A DNA stretch of 9,123 nucleotides, taken from assembly GCA_016933315.1 (NCBI GenBank), contig JAFGBE010000107.1:1-9123 (forward strand), read 5' to 3'. A program made the translations under genes and the position numbers. The notes under the pieces are model-generated. The model saw only the letters and a list, made by a program, of their open reading frames with translations, was not told the origin of the DNA and did not search any database. Numbering within the stretch: position 1 is the first letter of the stretch; each line of letters opens with the position of its first letter. This document shows, piece by piece, positions 1 to 6,344 of this stretch. The stretch comes from Candidatus Auribacterota bacterium. Its GTDB lineage: Bacteria; Auribacterota; UBA6266.

Positions 1-1170
1 AAGTTTCTGAAATCTCTTGCCAGGGATACGTGGCTTTATTTTGATAATCTGGTGAATAAAGGCACCCAGTGCCCGGTCAGTTTTATTAAACTCGAAGGGA
101 AGCAGAATAGGGGGGAAGGATGTTTTATCGCCGGGTATACTTCAGCAAGGGATATAGCCCTGTACCTGGTTTCGGTTGTCAGCGCCTATGACCTTGGTTT
201 TATCAACAGGGAAAATGCCGTATTAAGGCTTAAATCGACACTTAAAAGCGCAGGGTATTTTGAGCATTATTACGGTTTCCTCTACAAATATTACGACCAC
301 ACAAGCGGCGAAAAAGCGAATGATTTCATATCCAGCCTTGACAACGCTTTTTTTGCCGCGGCGTTGATTGTCATAAGAAACACGTTTCCGCGGGAATTAT
401 ACGACGATTGCCAGGAAATGATACTGAAAATGGATTTTTCTTTTTTTCTGGATGAAAATACCGACCGTTTCTACGGCGGGTTTTACTCTGATACAGGGAA
501 ATACACGGAACAGGAATACGAGGTTTTTTTTACCGAATCCAGGATTCTTGGTTTTATAGCTATAGGGAAATATGACGTCGGGAAAGAATGCTGGTTGTCT
601 ACCATTAGAAATTTCCCCCGGGAAACGGATAAATGTGAAAATGTTATGCCGGGATGGAGCGGAAGCATGTCTGAAGCTTCCATGCCCGCCGTTTTTATGG
701 ATGAAAAAAATATGATAGAAGGGAAAATATGGGAAAACGCTCGCACATATGCGCTGTGCCAGAAAAGAAATCCTTTCAACCGGGAATATTGGGGCGTTTC
801 CAGGTGTTACGAGCCTGCCGGCAGCAGGACAATACAGGGAATCAAGAAACTTGCTGTCCACGAATATGAAACCGATTTCCTGTCGCCTTCGGCTGCTGTT
901 TCAGCTCTTATGTATATTCCTGAAGATTCCGTGGAGAATGTAAGGAAAATAGCGAAGGATTTTGAGATATACGGGGAATATGGCTTTTATTCCTCCGTTG
1001 ATGTATCGGGCAAAAAGGTAGCTTATATATATTCCGCGGAAGAGCAGTCTTTGATATTGCTTGCGATAAACAATTACCTGAATGACGGAATCATACAAAA
1101 AAGGTTTGCCGAAGACGATATATCGAAAGGCGCTGTTAAATTACTGGACGATATAGAAAAACAACCTTAA
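1..1170 (+). CDS. Glycoamylase-like (alpha/alpha)6-barrel protein, 5'-truncated by window edge
   Basis: The frame is open from base 1 to the TAA at 1168-1170, giving about 389 residues. The GTG at 52 is probably not the start, because the upstream codons (KSLARDTWLYFDNL) continue the family's opening helix, usually written as 'TWRFFEDLV'. Family landmarks follow in order, numbered from that GTG: a TSARDIALYL helix at 30-39, the SSLDNA motif at 94-99 (Asp97), FTESRILGFIAIGK at 160-173 (Glu162), the WSGSMSEASMP loop at 202-212, YGFYSSVD at 310-317, and a closing EEQSLILLAINNY at 330-342. This order matches the Pfam Glycoamylase domain (PF10091) as found in the central part of cyclic beta-1,2-glucan synthases (GH189-type) and more distantly in GH144. 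No membrane helix or appended domain follows the barrel. The missing N-terminus decides whether the protein is exported or carries another domain. The superfamily call is firm, the exact reaction is not. A same-strand gene follows after 35 bases, so it is probably in the same operon. Confidence 0.8.
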   Translation, partial: KFLKSLARDTWLYFDNLVNKGTQCPVSFIKLEGKQNRGEGCFIAGYTSARDIALYLVSVVSAYDLGFINRENAVLRLKSTLKSAGYFEHYYGFLYKYYDHTSGEKANDFISSLDNAFFAAALIVIRNTFPRELYDDCQEMILKMDFSFFLDENTDRFYGGFYSDTGKYTEQEYEVFFTESRILGFIAIGKYDVGKECWLSTIRNFPRETDKCENVMPGWSGSMSEASMPAVFMDEKNMIEGKIWENARTYALCQKRNPFNREYWGVSRCYEPAGSRTIQGIKKLAVHEYETDFLSPSAAVSALMYIPEDSVENVRKIAKDFEIYGEYGFYSSVDVSGKKVAYIYSAEEQSLILLAINNYLNDGIIQKRFAEDDISKGAVKLLDDIEKQP

Positions 1171-1205
1171 ATTAAGATTGTGTTTTCAAATAAAGGGGGG
1201 GGAAA
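1171..1205 (+). other. Short intergenic spacer, no terminator seen
   Basis: These 35 bases separate the first two genes. They are AT-rich and then end in a G-tract. The only symmetry is a very short CTTAA/TTAAG pair around the upstream stop codon, far too small for an intrinsic terminator. There is no obvious -35/-10 pair. Read-through transcription from the first gene into the second is therefore the simplest reading. Confidence 0.5.
1194..1202 (+). promoter_or_regulatory. Ribosome binding site with an eight-G tract
   Basis: AGGGGGGGG lies just before the GTG start at 1206, with three A bases between them. It can pair with the anti-Shine-Dalgarno sequence in several registers. The spacing is short for the GTG but good for an in-frame TTG at 1212, so the true start could be either codon. 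Both choices keep the signal peptide. Confidence 0.6.
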
Positions 1206-3737
1206 GTGAGATTGGCTTTGAAATATTTAGGGATATTCTCTGTTAATTTTCTTATTGGCCTTGTCGCCTGCTGTTCCTTCTGTTTTGCGGACGCTGATTA
1301 CGCGAATAAGGTCATGCTGGTAGACGATTTTAACAGGGGAATAATGGTCAATAATCTGGGCGGGCTCTATGGCGGCGATCTTGAAGACCCGGGTATATGC
1401 AGGGTAACCCTGAAATATAATCTGCCTGATGAGATTTCAGCTTCGGAAAAGGTGCTTGATATCACCGGAACCGACGTTTTCGGCAACAGGGGCGCATCTC
1501 TCCAGCTGGACTATGATGTAAGCGCATATGATACATATACTTATTTCTGGATGAAACTGGGCAAGCCATATCCTAACGATAATACCAGTTTTCTCCCTCT
1601 GAACCTGACCGGGTATGATTATTTAGCTTTCTGGATCAGGAGCCGTTATGGATTCGATAAGGTCAAGCTTGAACTTCATGAAGATACGGACAACGACGGC
1701 AAGTTTCTGTGGAACAAGGACAGGATGTCTCCTGTATATATTCACGGGTATATTCCCGGCGGGATATCATCTGCGGAGTGGAAAAAAGTTGTCATCCCTC
1801 TCAGTAACTTCGGCAACATACAGAATTTTGACAGGATTACGGAGATAGTGTTTGTCATAGAGAGCAAAAACGGGAATCCCAAGGGAACATTATTCATTGA
1901 TAATATCGTATTCGGCAAGGTGAATTCGGGTTCAAAAAGTTATGATTCCAAAGCGGAACCCGCGGCTCCTTTTTCCGGTTCCATCAGGGTCAACGGCCAG
2001 CTTATGAGAAAGGGCGATATCATAAAAAACAGCGATGTTATAACTTTGTCGGCGGAGTCAAGCCTGAAGGATGAGGTTCTTGAGAACATAAAGTTTGAAT
2101 TTTCCGATGACGGCAAAGTGTGGCAGGTTTTTGGAACAGATTATAACACTGAAGATGAAGCCTACGGTGTAAAAATAGATACTACGACCCTGAGCGGCAG
2201 CAGTTTGTATTCTTTCAGGGCTGTTGCGGAAAGCATAGACGGCAAATTTGCTTATATGAACCAGTCCGTATCGGATTGCAGGGTCAGGGAGCTTACCGAT
2301 GACGAATTTCTGGATGCGGTGAGCAGAGCATCGTTTGATTATTTCTGGAATGAGGTGGATGAAGGCTCCGGACTGGTGAAAGACGCTACGGGGCATGATT
2401 ATTGTAATATTGCTAATGTTGGTTTCTGTTTAGGCGCCTATTGTATCGGTGTCGAGCGGGATTGGGTGAAAAGAGAAGAGGCCGAGAAACGGTGTTTGAA
2501 AATACTGGATACTTTCCTGGATGATGTCGAAGGCGAATATGGTTTTTATTACCACTTCATCAAACTGGGAAGCGGGAAAAGGGACGGCAGGAGTGAGGTT
2601 TCGACAATAGATACGGCGATATTTCTGTGCGGTGTGATTACTGCCGGCGAATATTTCGGCGGGGAAGTGATGGAAAAAGGGAACCTGATTATTGATAAGG
2701 TAGAGTGGGATAAGTTTATAAATCTCGACGAAGAAGACCCCTACGGGCATTTCCTTAATTTCTACCACGGGTGGAGGCCCGAAGGCGGGAAAGGCGGCCG
2801 GCTGACGGATTATTACTGGGATTTTTACTCGGATGAGATAATGCTTGTGAACATTCTTGCGCTGGGTTCAAAAGAACACAGTGTCCCGCCGGAAAGCTTT
2901 TACTCATGGACAAGAAGAAAAGGAAGGTATAAAGACGGCAATGAATTCATATATTCATGGCACGGAGGCCTTTTTTCCTATCAATATGCCCATGCGTGGT
3001 TTGATTTTAAAGGGATTGTTGACAGGGAGGATGTGGACTGGTTTAAAAATTCTGTTGATGCCACCGTCGCCAACAGGCAATTCTGTGTAGACCACATGTC
3101 TGAATTTTCCACTTACGGGCCTGACAGTTGGGGAGTAACATCTTTTTCGATTAAGAATGGCGGAGATTATACAATGGAACACGGCGCTCCTCCGTGCGGT
3201 TCCGGTCTACCTATTTATGACGGGACTGTTTCGCCGTCCGGGCCTGCGGGTTCGATACCGTTTACACCTAAGCTTTCGCTTCAGGCTTTAAGGTTCTTCC
3301 AGAGAAAATATCCCAGGTTGTGGGGAGTATACGGGCTGGGAGATTCCTTTAACCTGGATGAGGAATGGTGGTCGTACCGCTATTACGGTTTAGGTGAAGG
3401 CATTACCCTGCTGGCTATAGAGAACTACCGCTCCGGCCTCATATGGAAATATTTTATGAGAAGCCCATACGTCGTTAATGGCCTGGCGCGAGCCGGCTTC
3501 AAGAACAAAGTTTCAGGCAGGCCGGTCGAAGAAACTTCCTATAAAGTCACAAAAACGGGAATTCCGGCCGAAGGGAAAACAAGCCTGTCGGTCGGCAAAA
3601 AAATAGCGTCAATGGTTTCATCGCTGAAATCGAAGTATCTGTCCAACGAGGGCAGCATAAAAAATGCGGTGATACTGCTGTTAATCGTCGTTGTGGCAAT
3701 AATGGCGCTGTTAAAAATCAAAACAAAGAAAAAATAA
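1206..3737 (+). CDS. Exported, membrane-anchored GH144-like glycoside hydrolase with N-terminal carbohydrate-binding-like domain
   Basis: This 843-residue protein probably hydrolyses a glucan outside the cytoplasm. Residues 1-28 form a Sec signal peptide: basic start (R2, K6), then a hydrophobic stretch. Cleavage could fall after CFA (28), or a lipobox LVAC with Cys22 could make it a lipoprotein. Residues ~36-238 look like a jelly-roll carbohydrate-binding module (VDDFNRG, NNLGG, TLFIDNIVFGK), with an acidic DxDxDG loop at 160-165. Residues ~250-360 look Ig-like. Residues ~364-752 match the COG5368/GH144 glycoamylase barrel: FDYFW at 377-381, STIDTA at 466-471 (Asp469), WDFYSDE at 538-544 (Glu544), YQYAHAW at 592-598, WGVTSF at 642-647, DGTVSPSGPAGSIPF at 672-686, and LLAIENYRSGLIW at 735-747. 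Asp469 and Glu544 are the best candidates for catalytic acids by position in the family. A linker of ~65 residues leads to a membrane helix at ~819-836 and a lysine-rich tail. Known GH144 enzymes act on beta-1,2-glucan or sophorose-type oligosaccharides. Substrate here is inferred, not shown. Confidence 0.88.
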   Translation: MRLALKYLGIFSVNFLIGLVACCSFCFADADYANKVMLVDDFNRGIMVNNLGGLYGGDLEDPGICRVTLKYNLPDEISASEKVLDITGTDVFGNRGASLQLDYDVSAYDTYTYFWMKLGKPYPNDNTSFLPLNLTGYDYLAFWIRSRYGFDKVKLELHEDTDNDGKFLWNKDRMSPVYIHGYIPGGISSAEWKKVVIPLSNFGNIQNFDRITEIVFVIESKNGNPKGTLFIDNIVFGKVNSGSKSYDSKAEPAAPFSGSIRVNGQLMRKGDIIKNSDVITLSAESSLKDEVLENIKFEFSDDGKVWQVFGTDYNTEDEAYGVKIDTTTLSGSSLYSFRAVAESIDGKFAYMNQSVSDCRVRELTDDEFLDAVSRASFDYFWNEVDEGSGLVKDATGHDYCNIANVGFCLGAYCIGVERDWVKREEAEKRCLKILDTFLDDVEGEYGFYYHFIKLGSGKRDGRSEVSTIDTAIFLCGVITAGEYFGGEVMEKGNLIIDKVEWDKFINLDEEDPYGHFLNFYHGWRPEGGKGGRLTDYYWDFYSDEIMLVNILALGSKEHSVPPESFYSWTRRKGRYKDGNEFIYSWHGGLFSYQYAHAWFDFKGIVDREDVDWFKNSVDATVANRQFCVDHMSEFSTYGPDSWGVTSFSIKNGGDYTMEHGAPPCGSGLPIYDGTVSPSGPAGSIPFTPKLSLQALRFFQRKYPRLWGVYGLGDSFNLDEEWWSYRYYGLGEGITLLAIENYRSGLIWKYFMRSPYVVNGLARAGFKNKVSGRPVEETSYKVTKTGIPAEGKTSLSVGKKIASMVSSLKSKYLSNEGSIKNAVILLLIVVVAIMALLKIKTKKK

Positions 3738-3741
3738 AAAT

Positions 3742-3933
3742 ATGAATCGGAAAAACCCGGGATTAAAAGTTATGAAAGGAATACTGCTTGCGGGGCTTGG
3801 AATAGCGATTACATTGAGCAGTTTTATCAAAATCGGAAATTTCCAGTTTCCACTGAACAGGTTCTTGATATTTATTATCGGGATTTTCTTCGTGTATCTT
3901 GGCATCGAATATCTAATTATGTTCAGGAGGTAG
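3742..3933 (+). CDS. Small two-helix membrane protein, unknown function
   Basis: The 63-residue product has two hydrophobic segments, ~11-29 and ~41-60, joined by a short polar loop (KIGNFQFPLNR). The N-terminus is basic (NRKNPGLK) and the end is FRR. By the positive-inside rule both ends would face the cytoplasm. I do not recognise the family. The ATG lies only four bases after the stop of the preceding gene and has no clear Shine-Dalgarno sequence, only an A-rich stretch, so translation may be coupled to the upstream gene. A second in-frame ATG at 3772 would still keep both helices, and it also lacks a good ribosome binding site. The last codons contain the ribosome binding site of the next gene. 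Its place between a membrane-anchored hydrolase and the GH35 gene, plus the absence of any in-frame stop, supports a real gene, but the short length leaves doubt. Confidence 0.65.
   Translation: MNRKNPGLKVMKGILLAGLGIAITLSSFIKIGNFQFPLNRFLIFIIGIFFVYLGIEYLIMFRR
3925..3930 (+). promoter_or_regulatory. Consensus Shine-Dalgarno AGGAGG for the GH35 gene
   Basis: A perfect AGGAGG sits eight bases before the ATG at 3939 and fixes that start. It lies inside the last two sense codons (Arg-Arg) of the small membrane protein gene, so the two genes are packed together and probably read from one message. Confidence 0.85.
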
Positions 3934-3938
3934 GTTTA

Positions 3939-6344
3939 ATGGGAATAGAAATAAAGAAAGATCAGTTTGTCATAGACGGCAAGCCCGGATTCCTCAATTC
4001 GGGAGAAATGCATTATTTCCGGCTGAAAAGAAACCAATGGCCGGTCTTTTTGAAAAAGATGAAGGACGCGGGGCTAAATACCGTGTCGACATATTTGCCG
4101 TGGTCATGGCATGAGTATGAGGAGGGAAAGTTCGATTTTACCGGCAGTACCGTTCCGGAAAGGGATATTGAGGGCTTTATAAATGAGGTAAAGGCTGCGG
4201 GCCTGTACCTGACATTGAAACCGGGCCCTGTAATCATGGCGGAATTTCTCGACCAGGGAATCCCTGATTGGTTTATAGATTCGCACGAAGAAGTCCTGGC
4301 TAAAAATGAAGCCGGAAACATTATAAACAACAGGTATATAACCCTTATGCATCCTGTGTATCTTGAATATGTGAAAAAGTGGTATGACAAGATCATGCCT
4401 CTTATAAAAAATGCCCAGGTCGGCAGAGGAGGCCCTGTCGGTCTGCTGCAGGTCTGTAACGAGGTGGGGATCCATCAGTGGCTCTCAGGCCAGGGAGATT
4501 ATTCGGAAGTCAGCATCCGATATTTCAGGGATTTCCTTAAGAGTAAATATAAGGATATCAAAAACCTGAATGAGACTTATTCTTCCTCATATAAAAATTT
4601 CGGCGCGGTTGAGCCTCCGGCCGGAAAAGTCAAATCCCGCCCGGATTTTGTCAGGTGGACTGACTACCATTTATATCACAGGGCTTACTATAACAGGTAT
4701 CTCTCGCATCTTTGTAATGAAATCAGGAATTATGATATAGATTTGACCTTATATCATAATGTCCCCGGATGGGTTTTCGGCAGAGCTGTGGAATTTCCCG
4801 TATGCATATCAACTTATACCGACCTGCCCGAAGATCTTATACTCGGGGTCGACCACATACCGGAGCGCGTTACGTTTACTAATTTTCATGACGATTATAT
4901 TATCAACCAGATGGTGGAAGCCCTGCAAGAGAGGAAATATCCGTTGTTCGGGGCCGAGTTGCAGGCGGGAACCAGGGAGCATAATGTAAGGACATTTCAT
5001 AATGAATTGAAGCTTTTTTACAAGGCGTGTTTTGCGGACGGGTTGAAAGGGATGAACTATTATATGTTCTGCCAGGGGGAGAACCCTCCCGGAAGAGGGG
5101 CCTACAGCCAGTTGTTTTACTGGGAGAACTGTCTTGACGTGAATACGGCGGAAAGCCCGCTGTATCAGGACTGCAAATATCTGGGCAATTGGCTTGAGGA
5201 AAACGGGAAGACGCTGGTTGAAAGTTCCATTGACGCGAAAATCGGCATTGTCTTTTACCCGCAGTATTATTCCACCGAGTTCTTTTACCCTCTTTTCGGG
5301 GGAGAAAAAAGGTTTCACCCTTCCGATGCCGAATTGCTTTACGATTTAAAATATGTAAGGGAGAAGTTCTACTTCGAGACGCTACTGAAAATATTAAGGA
5401 TACTTAATATCCCGTTTGAAATAGTGATACCGGAGAGGTCCGAAACCGAGGATCTCCTGAAATATAAAAAGCTGTGGGTGTTTTCACTCGATTTTATGTC
5501 TGAACCGGCTCAGAAGAAAGTTCTGGAATATATTAATAAGGGGGGAAACGCGGTGATTTTCCCGCTGGTGCCTTATCTCGGGGAAAATCTTGAAAAGTGC
5601 ACTGTTCTGCAGGACGGGCTGGGAATTACCCAGAAAGCGGCAAAAGGCTATAAGATACCGAGAATGGATGTAGCCGGGCTTCCCGGAATTAACGTTGAAG
5701 GCGCAATTGTCGAGCTTGCATCCCGGAAAGATTGCAGGGTAACAGCCGTTATTACGGGTACAGACAAATGCTGCGGCCTTGAAGTCAGGTGCGGTTCGGG
5801 AAAAGCCTCGGTGTTGGGCGCTTTCTTCGGGTATCAGACTTCAGAGCATCTCGATGTCGTGAGAAAGCTATGCGAGGATGAACAAGGGCTGATAACGGTT
5901 TCTTCTTCCAATCCCGATTTGATAACGGTATTAAGGGAAAACGGGAAAGAGAAAATCCTGTTCTTGCTGAATTACTCGCCCCTGGATATTTCATCGGATT
6001 TGAAGGTGATGTCGGGTTCGGAAGAATACGATATGGGAACGGTCAATATTAAAGCCCATTCGGGTATTATGTGCCCGATAGCAAAAGACATAAAAAACGG
6101 CGTAAGCATAAGGTTTGCGACAGCCGAGGTGACAGGGGTTAAGAAAGAAAATTCGGGCATTCTGGTTTGTTTCTCATGCGAGGGCAACACAAATCCGGTC
6201 GTAGAATTGAACCTGCCCGGTGATTGTGAAGTGAGCTGTTCCGTTAAGTCGGAGATATCCGTTGAGAAGGATTTGGCCAGAGCGAAGATAACTGAACCTG
6301 TGGAGTCATTTAGCATAAAAATAATGCGCGGAGGATGGAAATGA
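3939..6344 (+). CDS. GH35-type beta-galactosidase-superfamily hydrolase (COG1874), probably cytoplasmic
   Basis: The 801-residue enzyme should remove terminal sugars, classically beta-galactose, from oligosaccharides by a retaining mechanism. Residues ~6-400 form the GH35 TIM barrel: SGEMHYFRL at 21-29, GLNTVSTYLPWSWHEYEEGKFDF at 45-67, KPGPVIMAEF at 94-103, and the acid/base region LQVCNEVG at 170-177 with Asn174-Glu175. The likely nucleophile is Glu340 in PLFGAELQAG (335-344). Residues ~433-550 resemble the Rossmann-like trimerisation domain of GH42 enzymes, with an alternating strand pattern and YINKGGNAVIFP at 531-542. The C-terminal beta-rich part (~655-798) resembles the small domains of GH42/GH35 proteins. 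There is no signal peptide or membrane helix, so it should act in the cytoplasm on imported oligosaccharides, unlike its exported neighbours. Several barrel residues differ from typical GH35 (Lys94, Val98 and Phe103 where Arg, Tyr and Trp are usual; Cys173 in place of Glu), so the sugar specificity may differ. The start is fixed by a consensus ribosome binding site. The stop overlaps the next start. Confidence 0.88.
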   Translation: MGIEIKKDQFVIDGKPGFLNSGEMHYFRLKRNQWPVFLKKMKDAGLNTVSTYLPWSWHEYEEGKFDFTGSTVPERDIEGFINEVKAAGLYLTLKPGPVIMAEFLDQGIPDWFIDSHEEVLAKNEAGNIINNRYITLMHPVYLEYVKKWYDKIMPLIKNAQVGRGGPVGLLQVCNEVGIHQWLSGQGDYSEVSIRYFRDFLKSKYKDIKNLNETYSSSYKNFGAVEPPAGKVKSRPDFVRWTDYHLYHRAYYNRYLSHLCNEIRNYDIDLTLYHNVPGWVFGRAVEFPVCISTYTDLPEDLILGVDHIPERVTFTNFHDDYIINQMVEALQERKYPLFGAELQAGTREHNVRTFHNELKLFYKACFADGLKGMNYYMFCQGENPPGRGAYSQLFYWENCLDVNTAESPLYQDCKYLGNWLEENGKTLVESSIDAKIGIVFYPQYYSTEFFYPLFGGEKRFHPSDAELLYDLKYVREKFYFETLLKILRILNIPFEIVIPERSETEDLLKYKKLWVFSLDFMSEPAQKKVLEYINKGGNAVIFPLVPYLGENLEKCTVLQDGLGITQKAAKGYKIPRMDVAGLPGINVEGAIVELASRKDCRVTAVITGTDKCCGLEVRCGSGKASVLGAFFGYQTSEHLDVVRKLCEDEQGLITVSSSNPDLITVLRENGKEKILFLLNYSPLDISSDLKVMSGSEEYDMGTVNIKAHSGIMCPIAKDIKNGVSIRFATAEVTGVKKENSGILVCFSCEGNTNPVVELNLPGDCEVSCSVKSEISVEKDLARAKITEPVESFSIKIMRGGWK
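6330..6334 (+). promoter_or_regulatory. Shine-Dalgarno GGAGG for the malectin/GH144 gene
   Basis: GGAGG lies six bases before the ATG at 6341, inside the last codons of the GH35 gene. With the 4-base ATGA overlap of stop and start, this points to translational coupling and settles the start of a gene that has no stop inside the window. Confidence 0.8.

Noticed and set aside
397..861. Antisense open frame of 154 codons
   Set aside because: It is opposite conserved motifs of the glycoamylase-like gene, and the product is low in recognisable structure. It has no independent support.
1160..1180. Short inverted repeat around the first stop codon as a terminator
   Set aside because: The arms are five bases, AT-rich, with a one-base loop and no T-tract. 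It cannot act as an intrinsic terminator.
3657..3737. C-terminal helix plus lysines as a sortase or PEP-CTERM type sorting signal
   Set aside because: No LPxTG or PEP motif precedes the helix. An ordinary membrane anchor explains it.
3718..3742. A-rich stretch that might allow ribosomal slippage and fuse the hydrolase tail to the small membrane protein
   Set aside because: The small gene is in the +1 frame and the frame is open upstream, but there is no good slippery heptamer or downstream structure, and the small gene has its own ATG right after the stop.
4809..5318. Antisense open frame of 169 codons
   Set aside because: It lies wholly inside the GH35 gene, opposite its conserved barrel including the nucleophile region, and its translation shows no recognisable domain. 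It is a shadow of the coding strand.
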